A stretch of DNA of 10,250 nucleotides from Ruminiclostridium sp. Lineage in GTDB: Bacteria; Bacillota; Clostridia; Oscillospirales; Oscillospiraceae. This document shows, in pieces, positions 1-6,048 of this stretch. The stretch is taken from NCBI GenBank assembly GCA_021442645.1, contig JABUSR010000180.1:1-10250 (forward strand), in the 5' to 3' direction. The position numbers were made by a program, and so were the translations under genes. The number at the start of each line of letters is the position of its first letter. The first letter of the stretch is position 1. A model generated the notes under the pieces. It was not told the origin of the DNA. It saw only the letters and a program-made list of their open reading frames with translations, and did no database searches.

Positions 1-7
1 AAATCGA

Positions 8-58
8 CGCCTCTGCGGAGGCGATTAAAACAAGCCAATTCTTGTCTTGCTTTAATCG
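8..58. repeat. Two consecutive inverted repeats beyond the gltX terminator
   Basis: A 6-bp GC stem (8-13 with 18-23, loop TGCG) is followed by a longer imperfect palindrome. In the second, 22-34 pairs with 46-58 (13 positions, one A/C mismatch) around an 11-base loop. The same left arm can alternatively pair partly with CTTGT at 41-45. The two repeats share bases 22-23, so they compete. They lie past the gltX terminator and belong to no gene seen here. They may be the terminator or untranslated tail of a gene left of the window, or a backup terminator for gltX. Neither strand shows a clean T-run right after the stem, so no function is assigned. Confidence 0.45.
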
Positions 59-78
59 GATTTCAGTATGAAAAGCGG

Positions 79-105
79 AAACGCCCACCGGAGGGTTGGG
101 CGTTT
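79..105 (-). terminator. Intrinsic terminator of gltX
   Basis: A perfect 9-bp stem (AAACGCCCA at 79-87 with TGGGCGTTT at 97-105) encloses a 9-base loop. It begins 25 bases past the gltX stop codon. Read on the minus strand, the stem ends in TTT and continues into a T-rich stretch (CCGCTTTTCAT), as expected of a Rho-independent terminator for the leftward gene. The T-run is interrupted, so the terminator may be of moderate strength. Confidence 0.7.
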
Positions 106-129
106 CTCGGGAACAGTCAGTTGTTTGAA

Positions 130-1614
130 TCAGGGGGTGAGCTGCTGGATGCCGGCCCGGATGCGGCGGAGAGTCTCCTCCTTGCCCAGGATGTGGCAGA
201 TCTCCACAGCGCCGCCGGGGGTGGTGGGCTTTCCGGAGGCAGCCACACGGACAGGCCACATGATACGGCCGTTCTTCAGTTCCTTCTCGGCGGCCAGGTT
301 GATGAGGGCATCGTGGACGCTGTCGAAGGTCCAGGTCTCCAAAGCCTCGAAGACTGGGAGAACCATCTCGAGAGCCTCCAGGGAGTTCTCGGGGTTGGTT
401 TTCATCTTCTTGTGGCTGTAGAGGTCATTGGAGTAGGCGGGCAGTGCGTCGAAGAAGTCCACCATCTCGGGGATCTCGGTGAGCACGTCCAGACGGGTCT
501 GGATCAGGGGGGCCACCAGCTTCAGGTCGATGGCAGGGTTCTTAATGCCTTCCTTCAGGTAGGGCTCTGCGGCGGCGTAGAAATCCTCAGGGGAGAGGTT
601 CTTGATATACGTGCTGTTGAAGTACTTCAGCTTCTCCAGGTCGAAGATGGCGGGGGACTTGGAGATGCCGGTGATGTCAAAGGCCTCCACCAGCTGGGGA
701 AGGGTGAAGAACTCCTGCTCGGCTAATTCGCCCCGGGGGGACCAGCCCAGAAGCGCCACATAGTTCAGGATGGCGTCGGTCAGATAGCCCAGGTTCTTCA
801 GGTCCTCATAGGAGGGGTCCCCGTGGCGCTTGGACATCTTGTGCTGGGCGTCCCGCATGACGGGGGAGCAGTGGATGTAGGTAGGCACCGCCCAGCCGAA
901 GGCCTCGTAGAGCAGGTTATACTTGGGGGCGGAGGACAGGTACTCGCTGCCGCGGACCACGTGGGTGATGCCCATCAGGTGGTCGTCGACGACGTTGGCA
1001 AAGTTGTAGGTGGGCAGACCGTCCCGCTTCATGAGGACCTGGTCGTCCAGGGTGTTGTTCTCCACGGTAATGTCGCCGAAGGAGGCATCGTGGAAGGTGG
1101 TGGTCCCATCAGCGGGGATTTTCTGCCGGATGACATAGGGCTTGCCGGCGGCCAGGTTGGCGGCCACTTCCTCGGCGCTCAGGTTCCGGCAGGGGTCGGC
1201 GGCCCGGTTGAACTCGCCGGAGTCTTCTTCAGACTCGGTCTTCTCACAGAAGCAGTAGTAGGCGTGGCCCTTTTCCACCAGGAGCTCGGCGTATTTGCCA
1301 TAGAGGCCCCGACGCTCGGTCTGGATGTAGGGGCCTACGGGGCCGCCCACATCGGGGCCCTCGTCGTGGGTCAGGCCGCACTCGCCCATGGTGCGGTAGA
1401 TGAGCTCGGTGGCACCATCAACCTGGCGGGTCTGGTCGGTATCCTCCAGGCGGAAGATAAAGGTGCCCTTGTCCTTCCGGGCGATGAGCCAGGTGTACAG
1501 AGCGGTACGCAGGTTGCCCACGTGCATATAGCCGGTGGGGGAGGGGGCGAAGCGGGTACGGACGGTCCCGGTGGGAATCCGGGCCTCCATTTCGTCAAAC
1601 CAGGTCATATCCAT
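130..1614 (-). CDS. gltX: Glutamyl-tRNA synthetase
   Basis: Cytoplasmic class I aminoacyl-tRNA synthetase that charges tRNA-Glu with glutamate using ATP. The 494-residue product has the usual family length. Visible motifs are FAPSPTGYMHVGN at residues 22-34 (the HIGH-type ATP site), RLEDTDQTR soon after, and KMSKRHG at 259-265 (second ATP-site loop). The C-terminal third is consistent with the helical anticodon-binding domain. Cys121, Cys123 and Cys142 recall the zinc-binding knuckle of many bacterial GluRS, but I see no clear fourth ligand. The start at 1614 has GGAG ten bases upstream. ATG codons at residues 3 and 9 are alternatives, and residue 9 lacks a ribosome binding site. The chosen start gives about 16 residues before the catalytic core, slightly longer than usual. 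Transcribed alone, divergently from trpS, from a near-consensus promoter. Whether the enzyme also charges tRNA-Gln (non-discriminating type) cannot be read from the sequence. Confidence 0.97.
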   Translation of the reverse strand: MDMTWFDEMEARIPTGTVRTRFAPSPTGYMHVGNLRTALYTWLIARKDKGTFIFRLEDTDQTRQVDGATELIYRTMGECGLTHDEGPDVGGPVGPYIQTERRGLYGKYAELLVEKGHAYYCFCEKTESEEDSGEFNRAADPCRNLSAEEVAANLAAGKPYVIRQKIPADGTTTFHDASFGDITVENNTLDDQVLMKRDGLPTYNFANVVDDHLMGITHVVRGSEYLSSAPKYNLLYEAFGWAVPTYIHCSPVMRDAQHKMSKRHGDPSYEDLKNLGYLTDAILNYVALLGWSPRGELAEQEFFTLPQLVEAFDITGISKSPAIFDLEKLKYFNSTYIKNLSPEDFYAAAEPYLKEGIKNPAIDLKLVAPLIQTRLDVLTEIPEMVDFFDALPAYSNDLYSHKKMKTNPENSLEALEMVLPVFEALETWTFDSVHDALINLAAEKELKNGRIMWPVRVAASGKPTTPGGAVEICHILGKEETLRRIRAGIQQLTP

Positions 1615-1653
1615 AGAAAATGATCTCCATTCTCAGTATATTTCTAACTTCAC

Positions 1654-1682
1654 ATTGTAAAATTGCCCCTGAGAATTGTCAA
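1654..1682 (-). promoter_or_regulatory. gltX promoter, near-consensus sigma-A type
   Basis: On the minus strand TTGACA (1682-1677, perfect -35) is followed after exactly 17 bases by TACAAT (1659-1654, five of six -10 bases). Transcription would start near 1647 and give a leader of roughly 33 bases. An 8-bp inverted repeat (ATTCTCAG at 1629-1636, CTGAGAAT at 1669-1676) straddles the -10 box, with one arm abutting the -35 box and the other just inside the transcript. This placement would suit a repressor site. No T-box leader is present. Confidence 0.75.
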
Positions 1683-1700
1683 GGTTTATTCTAAGGATTG

Positions 1701-1729
1701 TTGCGCGAAAGATAGAGATGTGGTAAGAT
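1701..1729 (+). promoter_or_regulatory. Probable promoter of the trpS operon
   Basis: TTGCGC (1701-1706) and TAAGAT (1724-1729) are separated by 17 bases, an acceptable sigma-A-type match. The start point would fall near 1736, giving a leader of about 55 bases before the trpS start. It lies back to back with the gltX promoter in the divergent gap, and the two -35 boxes are 18 bases apart. Confidence 0.5.
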
Positions 1730-1754
1730 AAGGGGACATGAGTACGAATCGGAC

Positions 1755-1780
1755 TGCGCGGCATTTCCGCGCATGGAGGG
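1755..1780 (+). promoter_or_regulatory. Leader hairpin abutting the trpS ribosome binding site
   Basis: TGCGCGG (1755-1761) and CCGCGCA (1767-1773) form a perfect 7-bp GC-rich stem with a 5-base loop. One base later comes the Shine-Dalgarno GGAGGG (1775-1780), ten bases before the ATG at 1791. A stable stem so close to the ribosome binding site could modulate translation or stabilise the 5' end of the mRNA. The leader is far too short for a T-box, and the conserved T-box sequence is absent. Confidence 0.5.
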
Positions 1781-1790
1781 ATATCATTTT

Positions 1791-2789
1791 ATGGATAACG
1801 AGAAAAAGATTATTTTCAGCGCCACCCAGCCCAGCGGCAAGATCACTCTGGGCAACTACCTCGGCGCTCTCAGAAACTGGGTCAGCCTGCAGGAGGACTA
1901 CAACGCCCTGTACTGCGTGGCGGATATGCACGCCATTACCGTGCGGCAGAACCCTGCCGACCTGCGCCGCCAGAGCCTGGAGCTCTTTGCTCAGTTTATC
2001 GCCTGCGGCCTGGACCCTGAAAAGAGCATCATCTTCATCCAGTCCCAGGTGCCCCAGCACGCAGAGCTGGCCTGGGTGCTGAACTGCTATACCATGTACG
2101 GCGAGCTCAGCCGTATGACCCAGTTCAAGGACAAGTCCGCCACCCATGCGGACAACGTGAACGCCGGTCTGTTCACCTATCCCAGCCTGATGGCCGCAGA
2201 TATCCTGCTGTACCAGGCCGACCTGGTCCCCGTGGGCGAGGACCAGCGCCAGCATGTGGAGCTCACCCGAAACATCGCCCAGCGCTTCAACAGCGTCTAC
2301 GGCGACGTGTTCACCATGCCTGAGGCCTACATCCCCGAGGTCGCTGCCCGGGTCATGTCCCTCAGCGAGCCGGACAAGAAGATGTCCAAGTCCAACCCCA
2401 ACGAGAACTCCTATGTTCTGGTCATGGATAAGCCAGAGGACATCATGCGGAAGTTCAAGCGGGCCGTCACCGACAGTGAGGGCGGCGTCTATCGCTCCCC
2501 GGAAAAGCCCGGCGTGTCCAACCTCATCGAGATTTACGCCGCTGTCACGGGCAAGTCCTTCGAGGCCGTGGAAAACGAGTTTGCCGGACAGGGCTACGGC
2601 GCATTCAAGCCCGCCGTGGGTGAGGCCGTTGTGGAGGCCCTCCGCCCCATCCGGGAGGAGACCGACCGTCTGCTGTCCGACAAGGCGACTCTGGAGAGCC
2701 TGTACCGCCAGGGTGCGGAAAAGGCCGCCGGCATCGCTTACAAGACCCTGCGCAAGGTTCACAAGAAGGTGGGCTTTGCCCCCCGCTGA
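1791..2789 (+). CDS. trpS: Tryptophanyl-tRNA synthetase
   Basis: Cytoplasmic class I synthetase that charges tRNA-Trp with tryptophan using ATP, normally as a homodimer. The 332-residue product has the usual bacterial length. Residues 12-22 carry the TQPSGKITLGN signature, where TLGN is the HIGH equivalent. GEDQ with the following helix (RQHVELTRNIAQRFN) is the conserved region of the tryptophan/tRNA-site fold, and KMSKS lies at 197-201. An in-frame ATG at 1773 would add six residues, but it overlaps the GGAGGG ribosome binding site and falls in the leader hairpin, so the ATG at 1791, ten bases past GGAGGG, is preferred. First gene of a probable four-gene run. The next gene begins 42 bases after the stop with no terminator between, so trpS appears co-transcribed with envelope genes. 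That link is probably a transcription-unit accident rather than a functional one. Confidence 0.97.
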   Translation: MDNEKKIIFSATQPSGKITLGNYLGALRNWVSLQEDYNALYCVADMHAITVRQNPADLRRQSLELFAQFIACGLDPEKSIIFIQSQVPQHAELAWVLNCYTMYGELSRMTQFKDKSATHADNVNAGLFTYPSLMAADILLYQADLVPVGEDQRQHVELTRNIAQRFNSVYGDVFTMPEAYIPEVAARVMSLSEPDKKMSKSNPNENSYVLVMDKPEDIMRKFKRAVTDSEGGVYRSPEKPGVSNLIEIYAAVTGKSFEAVENEFAGQGYGAFKPAVGEAVVEALRPIREETDRLLSDKATLESLYRQGAEKAAGIAYKTLRKVHKKVGFAPR

Positions 2790-2831
2790 GCCCCGTGCAG
2801 AGAGCAGATCCCAAAGGAGCGTACGCACATT

Positions 2832-4007
2832 ATGATCATGGAACTTCCGGCAGTGGCGTGGGTTGTGATGGCCCTTGTAGTGGCCATGCTTATTGCCTTC
2901 ATTGCCACGCCTGTGGTGAAATCCCTGGCAGAAAAGGTGGGTGCGGTGGACGTGCCCAAGGACAACCGGCGCATGCACAAGCACCCCATCCCGCGGATGG
3001 GCGGTCTGGCCATCTTCCTGGGTTTTCTCCTTAGCACCTTGCTTTTTGTCCCCCTGACCACACCCCTGCGGGGGATGCTGATCGGGAGCGTTATCATTGT
3101 TATTCTGGGCATCATCGACGACATCCACGCCCTGCCCGCCCTGCCCAAACTGCTGGTGCAGATCGTGGCGGCCCTGGTGGCCGTGCTTCACGGCAATGTG
3201 ATTGAGGTCCTGTCCAACCCCAACATCTTCAGCGATAATCTGTACTGGGTCCTGGGCCCCCTGGCGGTGCCTGTCTCGGTCATCTGGATTGTAGCCATCA
3301 CCAATGCGGTCAACCTCATTGACGGACTGGACGGCCTGGCTGTGGGTGTGGCCACTATCAGCTCCATCACTATGCTGGTCATCGCCATGCTGGTCAGCGA
3401 CAACGTGGTGGCCATGATGATGGCGGCCCTGGCCGGCGGCTGCATCGGCTTCCTGCCCTACAACCACAACCCGGCCAAGATATTCATGGGCGACACGGGC
3501 TCTACCTTCCTGGGGTTCGTGCTGGCCACAGTGTCTATCCAGGGCCTGTTCAAGTTCTACACCATCATCTCCTTCGCAGTGCCCTTCCTGATGCTGGGCC
3601 TGCCCCTGTTTGATACCTGCTTTGCCATCCTGCGCCGCCTCTCCAAGGGGCAGAACCCCATGTCCCCGGACCGGAGCCACGTGCACCACCGGTTGATCGA
3701 TATGGGCTTCAACCAGAAGCAGGCGGTGGCCATTCTCTACGTTATCAGTGCCATTCTGGGCCTGTCCGCCGTGGTCCTCACCACCAGCGGCGCCCTGAAG
3801 GCCATGCTGCTGCTGTGCGCCCTGTGCTTTGCCGGTCTCATTGCGGCAAGGATCTCCATGAGCCATGTGGAAAACCAAGAAAAAACGGAAGAAACAAAGG
3901 AGGCGGCAGAAAATGGCGCTGAAAGTCATGACGATTTTCGGGACCCGCCCGGAGGCAGTGAAGATGGCTCCGCTGGTGAAGGAACTGGAGAGCAGACCGG
4001 AGATTGA
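2832..4007 (+). CDS. UDP-GlcNAc:undecaprenyl-phosphate GlcNAc-1-phosphate transferase (WecA/TagO type)
   Basis: Polytopic membrane enzyme that transfers GlcNAc-1-P from UDP-GlcNAc to undecaprenyl phosphate, the first membrane step of teichoic-acid linkage-unit or related surface glycan synthesis. It belongs to the MraY/WecA superfamily. Many hydrophobic segments run from residue 5 to about 342. Family motifs in order are the cytoplasmic loop with R..H..PIPRMGG (about 46-58), the Asp pair D96-D97 (GIIDDI), NLIDGLDG at 161-168, GDTGS around D221, and SHVHH with H283, H285 and H286. The HxHH motif separates WecA/TagO/Rgy enzymes from MraY, which supports this over a peptidoglycan role. The ATG at 2832 follows AAAGGAG (2813-2819) by 12 bases; a second ATG lies two codons in. 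From about residue 343 the protein has a 49-residue, strongly acidic, Gly-rich tail, probably disordered. Its last 31 residues are encoded out of frame within the start of wecB. Called tagO or wecA in relatives; I cannot choose between these symbols. Confidence 0.93.
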   Translation: MIMELPAVAWVVMALVVAMLIAFIATPVVKSLAEKVGAVDVPKDNRRMHKHPIPRMGGLAIFLGFLLSTLLFVPLTTPLRGMLIGSVIIVILGIIDDIHALPALPKLLVQIVAALVAVLHGNVIEVLSNPNIFSDNLYWVLGPLAVPVSVIWIVAITNAVNLIDGLDGLAVGVATISSITMLVIAMLVSDNVVAMMMAALAGGCIGFLPYNHNPAKIFMGDTGSTFLGFVLATVSIQGLFKFYTIISFAVPFLMLGLPLFDTCFAILRRLSKGQNPMSPDRSHVHHRLIDMGFNQKQAVAILYVISAILGLSAVVLTTSGALKAMLLLCALCFAGLIAARISMSHVENQEKTEETKEAAENGAESHDDFRDPPGGSEDGSAGEGTGEQTGD

Positions 4008-5058
4008 CAGCATCTGCTGCATCACCGCCCAGCACCGGGAGATGCTGGACGACGTCCTGCGCCTCTTTGATATCACGCCGGACTACGACCTGAACATCAT
4101 GCAGGCCCGTCAGAGCCTGTATACCATCACCAGCAAGTGCCTGCTGGGGCTGGAGGAGGTCTTCACCAAGGAGAAGCCCGACCTGGTGCTGGTCCACGGC
4201 GACACCTCCACCACCTTTTCCGGGGCCCTGGCGGCCTTCTACCAGCAGATTGCCGTGGGCCATGTGGAAGCCGGCCTGCGCACCTGGGACCGATACTCCC
4301 CCTTCCCGGAGGAGATGAACCGCACCCTGGTAGGCGACCTGGCAGAGCTGCACTTTGCCCCTACCCGGGCCAACCGGGAGAACCTCCTGAACGAGGGGAT
4401 TCGTGAGGGCATTTTCATCACCGGAAACACCGTCATTGACGCACTGAAGACCACCGTCCGTGACGATTACAAATTCCGTACCCAGCTGTTGAACGAGCTG
4501 GACTACACCGGGCGGAAGGTCATTCTGGTGACCTGCCACCGGCGGGAAAACTACGGCCAGCCTATGACCAACATCATGAAGGCCCTCCGCAGACTGGCGG
4601 AGGACTTCCCGGAGGCCGAGCTGGTCTACCCGGTCCACCTGTCTCCGGTGGTGCGGGAAGCCGCCCAGACCTATCTGGCCGGGCACGAGCGTATCCACCT
4701 GATCGACCCGCTGACCCCCGACGAGATGCACAATCTCATGGCCCGGTCTACCTTCGTGATGACCGATTCCGGCGGCCTCCAGGAGGAGGCCCCTGCCCTG
4801 GGGCGGCCCGTCCTGGTCCTGCGCCGGGAGACGGAGCGGCCGGAGGCCGTGGAGGCGGGAACGGTCCTGCTGGCCGGGACCGAAGAAGAGGAAGTCTACG
4901 CCCAGGGGGCGCGGCTCCTCACAGACCGAGACGCCTACGAGCGGATGGCCCATGCGGTGAACCCCTACGGGGACGGCTTCGCCTGCCGCCGCATCGTGGA
5001 TGCCATCCTGTGGAAGAAGGGCCTGCGCACCCAGCCGCCGGAAGAATTTTCCGTTTAA
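3913..5058 (+). CDS. wecB: UDP-N-acetylglucosamine 2-epimerase (non-hydrolysing)
   Basis: Cytoplasmic enzyme interconverting UDP-GlcNAc and UDP-ManNAc, which supplies ManNAc for linkage units, teichoic acids or capsule-like glycans. The 381-residue product has the normal length and the two-Rossmann-domain (GT-B-like) layout. Motifs are GTRPE at 10-14, HGDTST with D97, HVEAGLRT with E119, PFPEEMNR with E133, TCHRREN with H209, and the C-terminal DSGGLQEEAP nucleotide-binding segment followed by RPEA. D97, E119, E133 and H209 correspond to the catalytic residues known in the E. coli enzyme (D95, E117, E131, H213). The frame is open from an ATG at 3865, but that would add a lysine/arginine-rich stretch. 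The ATG at 3913 lies nine bases after GGAGG (3899-3903) and gives the family's usual N-terminus. It overlaps the transferase gene by 95 bases, so the two are very likely translationally coupled. Called mnaA in Gram-positives. Confidence 0.96.
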   Translation: MALKVMTIFGTRPEAVKMAPLVKELESRPEIDSICCITAQHREMLDDVLRLFDITPDYDLNIMQARQSLYTITSKCLLGLEEVFTKEKPDLVLVHGDTSTTFSGALAAFYQQIAVGHVEAGLRTWDRYSPFPEEMNRTLVGDLAELHFAPTRANRENLLNEGIREGIFITGNTVIDALKTTVRDDYKFRTQLLNELDYTGRKVILVTCHRRENYGQPMTNIMKALRRLAEDFPEAELVYPVHLSPVVREAAQTYLAGHERIHLIDPLTPDEMHNLMARSTFVMTDSGGLQEEAPALGRPVLVLRRETERPEAVEAGTVLLAGTEEEEVYAQGARLLTDRDAYERMAHAVNPYGDGFACRRIVDAILWKKGLRTQPPEEFSV

Positions 5059-5096
5059 GCGGCGGGGCCTGACAGGACCGAAAGGAGGGAGGACCT

Positions 5097-5864
5097 GTGG
5101 ACCAGAAAAAGCGAGGGGCGCTGGTGGCCGCCATTGGCATCACCGTGCTGATCGCCGTATTTGTGAGCTTCGGGCTGCCTGCCCTCATGGGGGTCCCTGA
5201 GGTGACGCTGCCGGAGCTCAGCCAGGAGGCCAACGCCGAGTACAGCGATTTTCTGTCGGTGGAGGTCACCCCGGAAACCGTGCAGAGCGTCATCGCCACT
5301 ATGGAACGGCCCAAAAGCTACTACCGGGAGCAGGCTGCAACCCTGTACTGGTCCGGCGGCAGCGATACCGACAAGGTCCGGCTCTGGTGTGAGGCGGGCT
5401 ATGTAAAGACGGAAGTGACCTCCGGCTGGCAGACCCAGCACCGGCTGGTGGGGAAGGACGCCCTCTACCTGTGGTACGAGGGGGACAAGACCTACCGGAA
5501 AATGGACCGGAAAGAGGGCTTTGATGACCTGGCCCAGCGGATCCCCACCTATGAGGATGTGCTGAAGCTGGACGTAGAGCAGATTGCGGCGGCGGGGTAT
5601 GAGACTCGAAACGGCAGTGACTGCATCTATGTGGAGGTCCGGGACGAGGAGCTGAACAGCCGGAACCTCTACTGGATCGAGATGGCCACGGGCCTGCTCT
5701 ACGGGGCGGAGACCTGGGAAAACGACACCAAGGTCTATGAGATGTACGCCACAGCCCTGTGGTCGCCCATTGAAGGCGACGTGTGTTTCGCCCTGCCGGA
5801 CGGCACGGTGCTCTATGAGCGGAGCGGAACTGCCTACCAGGAGAGCGGCGACAGCGAAGACTGA
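5097..5864 (+). CDS. Unrecognised membrane-anchored extracytoplasmic protein
   Basis: I do not recognise this 255-residue protein. It starts with a short charged segment (DQKKRG), then a hydrophobic stretch of about 24 residues (roughly 8-31). This looks like an uncleaved signal anchor, with no lipobox Cys, and would place the remaining ~220 residues outside the cell. The body is rich in Tyr, Trp and acidic residues with alternating patterns suggesting beta strands, for example LYWSGGSDTDKVRLW and LYLWYEGDKTYRKM. The C-terminal part (NLYWIEMATGLLYGAETW) faintly resembles LolA/RseB-type lipid- or peptide-sensing folds; that resemblance is my inference from pattern alone. The start is GTG at 5097, eight bases after a strong AAAGGAGG (5081-5088). 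It begins 38 bases after wecB with no terminator between, and the operon terminator follows its stop. A role in envelope glycan assembly or monitoring is possible by context only. Confidence 0.85.
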   Translation: MDQKKRGALVAAIGITVLIAVFVSFGLPALMGVPEVTLPELSQEANAEYSDFLSVEVTPETVQSVIATMERPKSYYREQAATLYWSGGSDTDKVRLWCEAGYVKTEVTSGWQTQHRLVGKDALYLWYEGDKTYRKMDRKEGFDDLAQRIPTYEDVLKLDVEQIAAAGYETRNGSDCIYVEVRDEELNSRNLYWIEMATGLLYGAETWENDTKVYEMYATALWSPIEGDVCFALPDGTVLYERSGTAYQESGDSED

Positions 5865-5909
5865 CATCCCGGGCCTGTGCCGGGGAACTAATCCATACGG
5901 AAAGAACGC

Positions 5910-5944
5910 AGTCCCGGAGGGATTCCCTCCGGGACTTTTTCTCT
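5910..5944 (+). terminator. Strong intrinsic terminator of the trpS-to-5864 operon
   Basis: AGTCCCGGAGGG (5910-5921) pairs perfectly with CCCTCCGGGACT (5925-5936), a stem of up to 12 bp. In practice it is probably 11 bp with a 5-base loop. It runs directly into TTTTT and then CTCTTT. It stands 45 bases after the unknown gene's stop and closes the rightward run that began with trpS. Confidence 0.93.
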
Positions 5945-5976
5945 TTCAGGGCCGGTCAAAAATGAAAAAAGGCCTC

Positions 5977-6005
5977 TGGAAAAACTGTGGGGCCTGTGGT
6001 ATGAT
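5977..6005 (+). promoter_or_regulatory. Probable coaX promoter with extended -10
   Basis: TGGAAA (5977-5982) and TATGAT (6000-6005) are 17 bases apart, and TGG immediately before the -10 makes it an extended -10 element (TGnTATGAT). The start point would be near 6012, giving a leader of about 37 bases. It lies just past the upstream terminator, so coaX is likely an independent single-gene unit. Confidence 0.6.
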
Positions 6006-6048
6006 TGCGGTAATCAGTATCAGCGCAACATCATGGGAGGGAATCGGT

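Noticed and set aside
823..1623. 266-codon open frame on the plus strand opposite gltX, and similar antisense frames opposite wecB (3838-4953), coaX (6031-6996) and glyA (7702-8676)
   Set aside because: All are mirror images of confident genes, with repetitive Gly/Val/His-rich translations, no ribosome binding sites and no recognisable domains.
1738..2082. ATG frame in the trpS leader containing two Trp codons, considered as a tryptophan leader peptide
   Set aside because: It has no stop before trpS and runs 114 codons out of frame through it. Its Trp codons arise only from the ATGG contexts of the ribosome-site region and the trpS start, and there is no terminator/antiterminator pair, so attenuation is not supported.
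3865..3912. Lys/Arg-rich 16-residue N-terminal extension of WecB
   Set aside because: A strong GGAGG nine bases before the ATG at 3913 defines the start. The extension encodes the poly-basic frame of the transferase tail and is not family-like.
1686..4076. 796-codon open frame on the minus strand opposite trpS and the transferase
   Set aside because: It lies antisense to two well-supported conserved genes. Its translation is low-complexity, rich in His/Gln/Gly, and has no family motif. GC-rich codon use on the true strand keeps stops rare in the complementary frame.
5962..6048. In-frame 29-residue N-terminal extension of CoaX
   Set aside because: It has no ribosome binding site, contains the likely promoter -10 box, and would displace the DVGNT motif from its family-typical position near the N-terminus.
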